Assembly: GCF_021390595.1 (NCBI RefSeq)
Contig: NZ_JAJEJR010000001.1
Coordinates: 2,604,001 to 2,668,000 of the forward strand
Length of the DNA: 64,000 nucleotides
Direction: 5' to 3'
Origin: Paraburkholderia sp. HP33-1
GTDB lineage: Bacteria; Pseudomonadota; Gammaproteobacteria; Burkholderiales; Burkholderiaceae
The position numbers and the translations under genes are program-made. The notes under the pieces are model-generated. The model worked only from the letters and a program-made list of their open reading frames with translations, was not told the origin of the DNA and made no database searches. The stretch's first letter is position 1. The number at the start of each line of letters is the position of its first letter. This document shows positions 1 to 6,949 of the stretch, one piece after another.

Positions 1-117
1 CCCTCTGCTGATGTGTCGGCTTGTGCCGTTAAAGCAACAGAGTGTGTATGACTCTCATCGGACACTGGTGCGATGCGGGGAACGAGGTCGATAATTGGTT
101 CGCAAAGGAGAAAGATC

Positions 118-267
118 ATGGACGCCAAACCACCGAAGATTCCGACCCCGGACAAGGTTTTTTACCCGGATCCGGAACCTGTGGCCGTCGAGTTTCTGGG
201 AGCCGAGCTGCCCGAGCATGTTCGCGCTTTCTTCGACGAACAACGCAAGTCGTGCGATCCGAAATAA
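118..267 (+). CDS. Small conserved-type hypothetical protein, 49 aa
   Basis: Function unknown. The ATG at 118 is preceded by AAAGGAGAAAGATC, a strong ribosome binding site, which decides this start over an upstream in-frame ATG at 73. The peptide (MDAKPPKIPTPDKVFYPDPE and so on) is soluble, acidic and proline-rich, with no signal peptide or membrane segment. It stands alone between the window edge and a secreted chorismate mutase. I believe similar short proteins occur in other Burkholderiaceae but cannot check. Confidence comes from the RBS and the sensible composition, not from family recognition. Confidence 0.6.
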   Translation: MDAKPPKIPTPDKVFYPDPEPVAVEFLGAELPEHVRAFFDEQRKSCDPK

Positions 268-553
268 CGGGGCACTGGCGCGGCGCAGCATTCGCGCTCG
301 TTAAGTTCACGCGCAGCGCATGCTCGCGCCCACATTACACGCCGGACGCTTTCGTCTTGATGGCGGATCAGTTCGCCTGATCAAGGCAGCAACGCTGGGC
401 CATGCGGCTCGAACGTGCGAATGCGCGCACCTCTCTCGCTCCGACCTTCCCCCTCCTGACAACCCGCGTTAATCGGCCCAATACGCGCCGTTTGCCGGGC
501 ATCATTTATTCTTCTGGTTTTTCCATCAGCGGCCGCCCGGCCATGTTCGCCTC

Positions 554-1150
554 ATGAATCGTTTGCATCGCTTTGGCGCGTCATGCGCACTCACCATAGC
601 CGCCGCGTTCGCCCTCGCGCCCGCACCAGCGCTCGCCGATGGCGACGACACCGCGCTCACCAACCTGATCGCCCTGGTTTCCCAGCGCCTTGCGCTCGCG
701 GAGCCAGTCGCGCGCTGGAAGTGGGCGAACCACCAGGCGATCACCGATACGCCGCGAGAAAACGCGCTGCTTGCCGACGTGGAAAAGCGCGCCGCGGCGG
801 CAAACGTCGACCCGGCTTTCGCCCGTGCGTTCTTCCGGGATCAGATCGATGCAAGCAAGGACGTGCAGAACGCACTCTTCGAGAACTGGCGCCGCACCCA
901 GCCACCGCAGGGACCCGCACCCGATCTCGCGACAAGCACGCGACCGCAGCTCGACAGGCTGACGCAATCGCTGGTGACGGGTCTCGCGCGCGTGCAGCCG
1001 CTGCGCGCGGCGGACGATTGTCCGTCGCGCGTCGCGCAATCGCTGGCTAACTGGAAGGCGCTGACGCGCTATGACTCTGCGCATTCGAGCGCGTTGACGC
1101 GCGCGCTCGGTCACGTGTGCGAGACGGGTGGCGTCGGCGCGACCGGCTGA
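554..1150 (+). CDS. Secreted chorismate mutase, AroQ-gamma type
   Basis: Predicted to rearrange chorismate to prephenate in the periplasm. The 198-residue protein begins with a classic signal peptide (hydrophobic AALTIAAAFALAPAPALA region, cleavage near residue 28). A helical AroQ fold follows: LVSQRLALAEPVARWKWANH is the typical first helix, with the active-site Arg/Lys pattern. Two cysteines in the C-terminal half (DDCPS and GHVCE) fit the disulfide of the secreted AroQ-gamma subclass. Cytoplasmic AroQ domains are only about 90 residues, so length and signal peptide both support this class. Why bacteria export a chorismate mutase is unclear. It is a monocistronic gene with no clear RBS change. 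Confidence 0.85.
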   Translation: MNRLHRFGASCALTIAAAFALAPAPALADGDDTALTNLIALVSQRLALAEPVARWKWANHQAITDTPRENALLADVEKRAAAANVDPAFARAFFRDQIDASKDVQNALFENWRRTQPPQGPAPDLATSTRPQLDRLTQSLVTGLARVQPLRAADDCPSRVAQSLANWKALTRYDSAHSSALTRALGHVCETGGVGATG

Positions 1151-1189
1151 TTTCCGCAGCGCCACGGCGCATGCACGCCTCCACAAGGG

Positions 1190-2338
1190 TCACACGACAA
1201 TGCTCGACCTGGACGTGTCGCTCGATACGCTCAACGGCATCACGCGCAGACCACGCGCCAGATGGGTTTGCAGGATACGGTACGTCGAAAGCTCGAACGG
1301 TCCCGCCATCGTCGATGCATGCAGCTGCGCCGCCTGCTCGAGCGACGGCGCGTGCCCGAGGTAGCGCCAGCGGTCGACGACGTGGAAGATGCGCTGCGCT
1401 TCCTCGCGCTCCTCGAAAACGATGGGCCCCTGGAATGGCCACGGCGCGTCCGCGGGATCACTCTTCGTCACGCGGGGCAGCCGGTTTTGGCCCGGCCGCA
1501 GCGTTGCGATCCACTGTGCCTCCGCGAGCATCGCGCCGAGTTCGCCACCAGTCGCGCGCCATTCAACGCGCCGCACCAGCTGCGCAAGCCGCATATCCTT
1601 CGACGAACGCCGCTCGCCGGTCAGATGCGAGCGCAACCGCTGACGCACACGCACGCTTCGTCCGACATACAGCGGAGCATCGCCTTCGCCATAGAACGCG
1701 TACACGCCACACCCCGCCGGCGCGGTGTCGAGCAGATCCTCGGTGATGTCGCCTGCGAGCCGGTAGCGCCGCGTCGTGCGCTCGATGTGCGCGCGCAGCG
1801 CGTCCAGCGGCACGAGTGTCGGCAGGCGCTGCCAGAACTGCCAGATCAGATCGGCGTCGGCGAGCGCGCGGTGGCGGTCGGACGGCACCAGCGCATGGCG
1901 TTCGACAAGCGCGTCGAGACCGTGACGCTTTTCGCCGTGAAACAGCGCGCGCGACAGCCGCACCGTGCACAGCACGTCCGGATCGAACGCGAGACCGGCG
2001 CGGCGGAATTCGCTGCGCAGAAATCCGCGATCGAAACTTGCATTGTGCGCGATGAACAGCTTGCCGTTCAGGCGCTCGAACAGCTCGGGCGCAATCGACT
2101 CGAACGTCGGCGCGCCGCGCACCATGTCGTTCGTGATGCCCGTCAGCTGCTGGATGAACGAGGGAATCGGCTGCTGCGGGTCGATCAGACTGCTCCAGCG
2201 CGTGACGCCGTTCGGCCCAACTTCGACGACACCAACCTCGGTAATGCGGTGCTCGCTCGTGGTGCCACCGGTCGTTTCAAGGTCGACGAAAACGATCGGT
2301 GCATCGAGGGGCAGTTCCGGCGAAAGCAGTTCAGACAT
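1190..2338 (-). CDS. DnaQ-like 3'-5' exonuclease fused to a GIY-YIG nuclease domain
   Basis: A 382-residue two-nuclease protein. Residues about 14-175 carry the DEDDh exonuclease motifs: FVDLETTGG (Exo I), LFIAHNASFDRGFLR (Exo II) and HRALADADL (Exo III). Residues about 213-290 form a UvrC/Cho-like GIY-YIG domain (GVYAFYGEGDAPLYVGRS, then a conserved Arg and the late Glu in AMLAEAQW). This architecture matches the Cho-related or PolC-epsilon-like exonuclease family thought to act in DNA repair or processing; no substrate has been shown here. It lies on the minus strand, tail-to-tail with the chorismate mutase gene. The start at 2338 lacks a strong Shine-Dalgarno sequence. Confidence 0.85.
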   Translation of the reverse strand: MSELLSPELPLDAPIVFVDLETTGGTTSEHRITEVGVVEVGPNGVTRWSSLIDPQQPIPSFIQQLTGITNDMVRGAPTFESIAPELFERLNGKLFIAHNASFDRGFLRSEFRRAGLAFDPDVLCTVRLSRALFHGEKRHGLDALVERHALVPSDRHRALADADLIWQFWQRLPTLVPLDALRAHIERTTRRYRLAGDITEDLLDTAPAGCGVYAFYGEGDAPLYVGRSVRVRQRLRSHLTGERRSSKDMRLAQLVRRVEWRATGGELGAMLAEAQWIATLRPGQNRLPRVTKSDPADAPWPFQGPIVFEEREEAQRIFHVVDRWRYLGHAPSLEQAAQLHASTMAGPFELSTYRILQTHLARGLRVMPLSVSSDTSRSSIVV

Positions 2339-2600
2339 GGGACAAGGGAGACGGACGCGTGAATTTTCGGCAAGTATGCACCAGTTGGCCGTTGCGCATC
2401 CAGGATGCGCCGCGTGCGCAGGCGGGAATCTTGCCGCCGTAGGCTCTGGTTTTTATGCCGACATCCCGCCAACGCTTAAAGCAGACGATTAATTCAGAGG
2501 CCAGTCAATGCGCTCTGGATGCATTATCTTCTGACAATAGTGCGTGTTTTTGAACCACGCGGTTACCCAAATTTAATCTGACAGCGAATATCACACAGAA
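2339..2600. other. Gene-free stretch upstream of the exonuclease gene
   Basis: Contains the presumed promoter of the minus-strand exonuclease gene at its left end. AT-rich sequence follows from about 2480. I see no convincing ORF or RNA gene in it. Confidence 0.4.
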
Positions 2601-2636
2601 ATAAAAAACCCTCGCGCAAGGCGAGGGGGGTTTTGC
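2601..2636 (-). terminator. Rho-independent terminator of the cold-shock gene
   Basis: CCCTCGC (2609-2615) pairs with GCGAGGG (2621-2627) around a GCAAG loop. On the minus strand the stem is followed by a T-rich run (complement of 2601-2608), directly downstream of the cold-shock gene. Confidence 0.8.
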
Positions 2637-2674
2637 CTTCCAGCGTGTGCGGGCGGCATGCCCGGCAAGCGCTT

Positions 2675-2878
2675 TTACAGCGGCTGAATGTTGGCCGCTT
2701 GCTTGCCCTTCGGGCTGGTCTTGACTTCAAATGACACGCGCTGGTTTTCCTTCAGCGACTTGAAGCCGTCGCTGCGGATTTCCGAAAAGTGCGCGAACAG
2801 ATCCTCGCCGCCCGCGTCCGACGTGATGAAGCCAAAACCCTTAGCATCGTTGAACCATTTGACGATACCAGTTTCCAT
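2675..2878 (-). CDS. cspA: Cold-shock domain protein, CspA family
   Basis: A 67-residue single cold-shock domain. It has both RNA-binding motifs: KGFGFI (RNP1) and DLFAHF (RNP2, the usual VFVH replaced by LFAH). The start [17 protein letters not shown] is typical. The family binds single-stranded RNA/DNA as an RNA chaperone. It is monocistronic with its own terminator at 2601-2636. About 150 nt of AT-rich leader lie upstream, consistent with the long 5' UTRs of csp mRNAs, but I could not assign a cold box. The gene symbol is by family; several paralogues usually exist in one genome. Confidence 0.9.
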   Translation of the reverse strand: METGIVKWFNDAKGFGFITSDAGGEDLFAHFSEIRSDGFKSLKENQRVSFEVKTSPKGKQAANIQPL

Positions 2879-3279
2879 TTCCTGTTTCCCTCAGTGATTT
2901 ACAAAAAAACCGGGCGCTGCCCTTGAATCGATCTAACCCCGAATTCAGTCGCCTATATCTGATAGCGAAGAAAACCAGAATCAGCAAATAAAATACGGCT
3001 TTGCCGTTATACGGGGAAGAGAGAATGGCCGTCAAGTAAACTTTTCATATGCATTTAGCGTATAAAAAGAAAAGGCTTCAAATCGCATCGGATACGGGCT
3101 GGCCCGTCAAATTTACCTGAATGAACTTAATTCAGCTCAATCAGTGGAAAATTTTCCGACGAAATGCAATATAAATGTAACAAAATCGCTCTTTGCGTAA
3201 GTGTTTGTCCGAGTTGTTGCGGCGCAGCCCCACTCGCATGATGGAAATCGGTAGTAGCGATGCGCTTTCGGAGGTTGCC
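2879..3279. other. AT-rich intergenic stretch, csp leader side and upstream of an 82-aa ORF
   Basis: The left part is the likely promoter and leader of the minus-strand cold-shock gene. The right part (about 3040-3279) precedes the small plus-strand gene at 3280. I saw no defined RNA gene. Confidence 0.4.
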
Positions 3280-3528
3280 ATGCTGTTCAGTGAAATTCGC
3301 CGTCTCTTCGCCTTGCTCACCAATTCGCATGCAAAGGTCATACCCGATCAGCCCACACGAACCTTGGATTCATCCATCATTTTCAATTTCGACCCGATGT
3401 GGCACGGAGACCACTGGCAAAACCTGCTCTCCTCGCCGATGGATGCGCGCCGCTATGTGATGGAAGACTGGTGCGTGTCCGCACCGGCGGACTGGAACGA
3501 GGCGGAAGGCGCCGCGCCCGCTCACTGA
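3280..3528 (+). CDS. Hypothetical protein, 82 aa
   Basis: Not recognised. The start is set at 3280 because CGGAGG sits 7-12 nt upstream; an in-frame ATG further upstream (3193) has no such site. The peptide begins MLFSEIRRLFALLTNSHAKV, with a short amphipathic start, then an aromatic-rich middle (FNFDPMWHGDHWQNLL) and an acidic tail. It has no signal peptide or transmembrane segment. It is monocistronic, with a minus-strand sRNA candidate immediately downstream. Confidence 0.55.
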   Translation: MLFSEIRRLFALLTNSHAKVIPDQPTRTLDSSIIFNFDPMWHGDHWQNLLSSPMDARRYVMEDWCVSAPADWNEAEGAAPAH

Positions 3529-3554
3529 ACGGATCTCCGAAGGTCACCCGCAGA

Positions 3555-3638
3555 TAAAAAAAAGCGCGACTGGAGGGTCGCGCTGGCAAAGGTTTGGAGA
3601 TCTTTTTCGTCAAGAAAAAGTCTGCTTCGAAAAGCAGA
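3555..3638 (-). ncRNA. Candidate small RNA with anti-Shine-Dalgarno loops
   Basis: Read on the minus strand, about 84 nt fold into three consecutive perfect hairpins. These are TCTGCTT/AAGCAGA around a 4-nt loop (3621-3638), a 7-bp CTTTTTC/GAAAAAG stem (3602-3620), and an 8-bp AGCGCGAC/GTCGCGCT stem (3563-3584) followed by eight T (complement of 3556-3563). The single-stranded linker contains CTCC, and the terminator loop reads CCTCCA, both complementary to ribosome binding sites. A TATACT -10 box lies 7 nt upstream of the first hairpin. No ORF overlaps on this strand. Family not identified; the sRNA call is inference from structure. Confidence 0.6.
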
Positions 3639-3644
3639 AATTAC

Positions 3645-3650
3645 AGTATA
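3645..3650 (-). promoter_or_regulatory. -10 box of the candidate sRNA
   Basis: TATACT on the minus strand, placed so that transcription would begin at about 3638, the base of the first sRNA hairpin. The -35 position (about 3668-3673) is poor but lies in a strongly AT-rich stretch that could act as an UP-like element. Confidence 0.4.
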
Positions 3651-4055
3651 GCGGTCGTATGCAATTTCTATTATTAACACTATTAACAATCGTCTATTGC
3701 AGCAATAACAACAATCGCTTTTTCGCATTTTTCTCCGTTGTTTTTCCGCATCGTTCGGTGTCGCGAATCAGCAACGCGCTTTAGGAAAATTCCGCCGCCT
3801 GATCCGTCGAGTCGGACGCAAAGCCTTTATACATAAGGCTCGAATGGCAATCGCCGATCGTTTCTCGTTGGGTAATACTTTATTGCGCGAATCGGAACAT
3901 CAACTCCTGGAAGTGTCTCTCTACACTCTGCCTAATCGGAAACCGGCGCGAATCTGGTCAGCGCGCTTCTCACGCGAATTCCGTTTCTCGCAGCGCTCGC
4001 GTGAAGGTCTCCTAAGCCAGGGTTTTATACCTCTCTCGCTCTCGGAGTTATATCA
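3651..4055. other. Intergenic region holding sRNA upstream DNA and the porin promoter and leader
   Basis: The left 80 nt are AT-rich sRNA upstream sequence. An imperfect inverted repeat AGCCTT...AAGGCT surrounds TATACAT near 3826-3842 and could mark the porin promoter. CTCGGAG before 4056 is the porin RBS. There is no convincing ORF. Confidence 0.4.
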
Positions 4056-5219
4056 ATGAAGAAGACACTCATGGTCGCTGCCCTGTCGGGCGTTTTCGTC
4101 ACGGCAGCGCACGCGCAAAGCAGCGTTACCCTGTATGGCCTGATCGACGCCGGCATCACCTATACGAATAACCAGCGCGTGAGTGCCACCCAGCACGGCG
4201 CCAACGTGGCGATGACGAGCGGCTCGGTGAACGGCAGCCGCTGGGGCCTGCGTGGAGCTGAAGATCTCGGCGGAGGTCTGAAGGCCATCTTCACGTTGGA
4301 AAACGGCTTTGGCATCAACGACGGCACGCTCAAGCAGAACAGCCGTCTGTTCGGCCGGCAGGCGTTCGTCGGTCTGTCGAGCGACCAGTTCGGCGCTGTC
4401 ACGCTCGGACGTCAATATGACAGCATGGTCGACTACGTCGCCCCGCTGGCGCTGACCGGCACGCAATACGGCGGAACGCAGTTCGCGCACCCGTTCGACA
4501 ACGACAACCTGAACAACTCGTTCCGTATCGACAACTCGGCCAAGTACCAGAGCGCGAACTTCGGCGGCTTCAAGTTCGGCGCGTTGTACGGCTTTTCGAA
4601 CCAGGCTAGCGGCTTCGCGAACAACCGTGCATACAGCGCGGGCGCATCGTACGACTGGGGCGGCCTGAACGTCGCCGCCGCTTACATGCAACTGAACGCA
4701 AGCGGCTCAACCAGCGCGGCCTTAACGTCTAATACGGGTGGTGCAGTATCGGGCGACGCCACGTTCTTCGCGCAGCGTCAGCAAACGTGGGGCGCAGGCG
4801 CCAACTACGCGTTCGGCCCGGCAACGGTTGGCCTCGTGTACTCGCAGACGAACCTGCATGGCCTCGCCGGCATCAGTGCAGCCGGATCGGGTGTCTCGGG
4901 CGGCCTCAGCTTCCCGTCCAACAGCGCTCAGTTCCAGAACTTCGAGGCCAACGCTCGTTACGCTCTGACGCCGGCGATCAGCATTGCCGGCGCGTACACG
5001 TACACCCGCGCTAACCTGTCCAGCTCGCACGTGCACTGGAACCAGGTCAACCTGCAAACCGCGTACGCATTGTCCAAGCGTACCGACGTGTACCTGCAAG
5101 GCGTCTATCAGGCAGCAAACGAAGACTCGCTCGTCAACGCCTACATCAATGGCGTGGGCAACGCTTCGGGCAACAACAAGCAAGTCGCCGTGACGGCTGG
5201 TCTGCGTCACCGCTTCTAA
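4056..5219 (+). CDS. General outer-membrane porin, Gram-negative (OmpC/Omp38-like) trimeric type
   Basis: Forms a passive diffusion channel in the outer membrane. It is 387 residues, the usual length for Burkholderia porins. A signal peptide MKKTLMVAALSGVFVTAAHA is cleaved before QSSVTLYGLID, the hallmark first beta strand. SRWGLRGAEDLGGGLKAIF follows, and the protein ends with an aromatic residue (GLRHRF), the Bam recognition signal. The RBS is GGAG at about 4041. A strong terminator follows at 5246. The long AT-rich leader suggests post-transcriptional control, but no specific sRNA site is claimed. Confidence 0.93.
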   Translation: MKKTLMVAALSGVFVTAAHAQSSVTLYGLIDAGITYTNNQRVSATQHGANVAMTSGSVNGSRWGLRGAEDLGGGLKAIFTLENGFGINDGTLKQNSRLFGRQAFVGLSSDQFGAVTLGRQYDSMVDYVAPLALTGTQYGGTQFAHPFDNDNLNNSFRIDNSAKYQSANFGGFKFGALYGFSNQASGFANNRAYSAGASYDWGGLNVAAAYMQLNASGSTSAALTSNTGGAVSGDATFFAQRQQTWGAGANYAFGPATVGLVYSQTNLHGLAGISAAGSGVSGGLSFPSNSAQFQNFEANARYALTPAISIAGAYTYTRANLSSSHVHWNQVNLQTAYALSKRTDVYLQGVYQAANEDSLVNAYINGVGNASGNNKQVAVTAGLRHRF

Positions 5220-5245
5220 GCACTGCGCAAGGACTGGCGGTAGAG

Positions 5246-5272
5246 AAGGCGCCGTTCGCGGCGCCTTTTTTT
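5246..5272 (+). terminator. Porin terminator
   Basis: AAGGCGCC (5246-5253) pairs with GGCGCCTT (5260-5267), followed by a run of seven T. Confidence 0.9.
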
Positions 5273-5347
5273 ATGTTCGTGCCGAAGGGGGTGTTTGCCT
5301 CGCCTTGCGCGACTTTGTGTGCGTCCGCCTACGCCCTCGCCTATGGC

Positions 5348-5917
5348 CTAGCGGCCGCTGTCGGGAGGCGGATACCTGACGTCGAGAATATCGATCGGCT
5401 GCGGACCGGCCGGCGTGAATAGCGTGACCGTATCGCCGACCTTAGCCTTCAGCAGCGCGCGCGCAATCGGCGAGATCCAGCTGACGTGCCCAACGTCCAG
5501 ATCAACCTCGTCGATACCGACGATCGTCACCTTGTGCTCTTCGCCATCCTCGGTCGCATAGTCGACGGTCGCACCGAAGAACACCTGATCGATGCGCTCC
5601 TGCCGGCTGCTATCGACGACCTCAGCCAGATCGAGCCGCTTGGTCAGAAAGCGGATACGCCGGTCGATTTCGCGCAGACGGCGTTTGCCGTAGATGTAGT
5701 CGCCATTCTCCGAGCGGTCGCCGTTCGACGCCGCCCACGAGACGAGCTTGACCACCTCAGGCCGCTCGACATCGATCAGATGCAGCAACTCATCGCGCAT
5801 ACGCCGATGACCGGCGGGAGTCATGTAGTTTTTGGTGCCCGCGGGCACTTCGGGTTGGGCGACGTCGAGATCGTCATCGCTTTCTTCGCTCGACTCTTTG
5901 ACAAAGGCCTTGTTCAT
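5348..5917 (-). CDS. greB: Transcription elongation factor GreB
   Basis: Rescues backtracked RNA polymerase by stimulating transcript cleavage. The N-terminal coiled coil shows the acidic tip SNGDRSENGDYIYGKRRL, which positions catalytic Mg2+ in the polymerase channel, followed by LREIDRRIRFLTKRLD as in E. coli GreB. The C-terminal FKBP-like domain includes SWISPIARALLKAKVGD. The protein is 189 residues against about 158 usual; the extra ~30 residues are a serine- and acid-rich N-terminal extension (KESSEESDDDLD). Monocistronic and head-to-head with the tRNA-Arg genes. Confidence 0.93.
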   Translation of the reverse strand: MNKAFVKESSEESDDDLDVAQPEVPAGTKNYMTPAGHRRMRDELLHLIDVERPEVVKLVSWAASNGDRSENGDYIYGKRRLREIDRRIRFLTKRLDLAEVVDSSRQERIDQVFFGATVDYATEDGEEHKVTIVGIDEVDLDVGHVSWISPIARALLKAKVGDTVTLFTPAGPQPIDILDVRYPPPDSGR

Positions 5918-6021
5918 AATGATCCAGTAACAGCAGCTAGCAACAACCTCTTAAAAGGTTACACGATCGGGACCGCGACACAAATCGCCGTGACGGGCTT
6001 CCATTTTTGAAATCTGTTGGC

Positions 6022-6027
6022 TATAAT
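6022..6027 (+). promoter_or_regulatory. -10 box for the first tRNA-Arg
   Basis: Consensus TATAAT ending 13 nt before the tRNA 5' end. The -35 (TTCCAT, 5999-6004) is weak at 17-bp spacing. Confidence 0.5.
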
Positions 6028-6040
6028 CTCGTTTCTGTGT

Positions 6041-6117
6041 GCGGCTGTAGCTCAGTTGGATAGAGTACTTGGCTACGAACCAAGGGGTCGTGGGTTCGAA
6101 TCCTGCCAGCCGCGCCA
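6041..6117 (+). tRNA. tRNA-Arg (anticodon ACG), copy 1
   Basis: A 77-nt cloverleaf: acceptor GCGGCTG pairs with CAGCCGC, and the anticodon stem CTTGG/CCAAG encloses loop CTACGAA. The anticodon ACG is at 6075-6077. The T arm has GGTTCGAATCC and CCA is encoded. The discriminator base is G. It decodes CGN Arg codons after A34 deamination to inosine. Confidence 0.97.
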
Positions 6118-6191
6118 TCTTATTCGAGGGCTTCCCTAGCGGGAATTCTCAGGTTTCACCGGTTTTTGCAGTAGGCATCACCGTTTTGCGT

Positions 6192-6268
6192 GCGGCTGTA
6201 GCTCAGTTGGATAGAGTACTTGGCTACGAACCAAGGGGTCGTGGGTTCGAATCCTGCCAGCCGCACCA
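6192..6268 (+). tRNA. tRNA-Arg (anticodon ACG), copy 2
   Basis: A 77-nt tandem copy, 74 nt after the first. It is identical to copy 1 except that the discriminator base before CCA is A instead of G. The two probably share the upstream promoter and the terminator at 6275. Confidence 0.97.
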
Positions 6269-6274
6269 CCCATG

Positions 6275-6305
6275 AAGGGCCTTCCAATCGGAAGGCCCTT
6301 TGTCT
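6275..6305 (+). terminator. Terminator after the tRNA-Arg pair
   Basis: An 11-bp perfect stem, AAGGGCCTTCC with GGAAGGCCCTT, encloses AATC and is followed by a T-containing tail. It could also serve the minus-strand NinX-like gene ending at 6343. Confidence 0.8.
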
Positions 6306-6342
6306 TTTCGGGCGCACTATGCCCTGCCCGCGCGCGAACCAC

Positions 6343-6828
6343 TCAGCGCGGCGGCGACTGAATATCCCCAATCTGCCCATCCGGGTGCGGCAAGTCCTCG
6401 ACAACGCCGCCCACCGTTTGCTCGCTGATCGTCTCCGCCCGCATGCCGGTCAGTGCCTGGCGCTCGCGCAGTACGTCATCGACGCTATCGCCGAAATGAC
6501 TCGCGACGAATGCTCGCAGCACGGCGGTCCGCAGCGACTCGCCCCGCCCCTCCACGGCACCATGCCCACCGACGAACTCCGCGACGCATACCGCGTCCCG
6601 CTCGCTCTGCTCACGCACGTCGAGCCGCCGCGCACGCTCAAGCACGACCGCAGCCGTCTCCCACGACATCGACGGCGTAAAACGGCCGTCCCACGGGCGG
6701 CCGCGATCATTGCCGCGGATCGCAACGGTCTCGCCGCTATCGGTAAAGTAGATTTCGCGCACGAAGTCGTGCAGGCTGCGCGCCACCCAGTAATCGAGCG
6801 CCACTCCAGCGAGGTCGGATACGTTCAT
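6343..6828 (-). CDS. NinX-like (DUF2591) protein
   Basis: A 161-residue protein whose N-terminus (MNVSDLAGVALDYWVARSL) matches my memory of the phage NinX/DUF2591 family of unknown function, as does the PSMSWETAAVVLERARRL segment. The RBS GGGGAG lies 8 nt before the start. It has no signal peptide. It sits next to tRNA-Arg and downstream of spoT on the same strand, but 120 nt away. No other phage gene is adjacent, so it may be a domesticated phage-derived gene. Role unknown. Confidence 0.65.
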   Translation of the reverse strand: MNVSDLAGVALDYWVARSLHDFVREIYFTDSGETVAIRGNDRGRPWDGRFTPSMSWETAAVVLERARRLDVREQSERDAVCVAEFVGGHGAVEGRGESLRTAVLRAFVASHFGDSVDDVLRERQALTGMRAETISEQTVGGVVEDLPHPDGQIGDIQSPPR

Positions 6829-6949
6829 CTGCTTTCTCCCCGGGGTTCAGGCGAGACTTGCCTTCAGTTGTATCCTGAGCCGCACGTAAGATGCCTGACT
6901 GGCGCGCGACGCGCCGGTCAAAGCCGCGCCAGCGCCCAGTCGGAAGCGC

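Noticed and set aside
3522..3728. 68-codon minus-strand ORF across the sRNA candidate
   Set aside because: It lacks an RBS, reads through the terminator hairpin and has an odd composition (Cys-rich start); the RNA structure explains the interval better.
6041..6268. Tandem tRNA-Arg copies as attachment-site repeats of an element
   Set aside because: Only 74 nt lie between them and full tRNA genes are repeated; simple gene duplication explains this.
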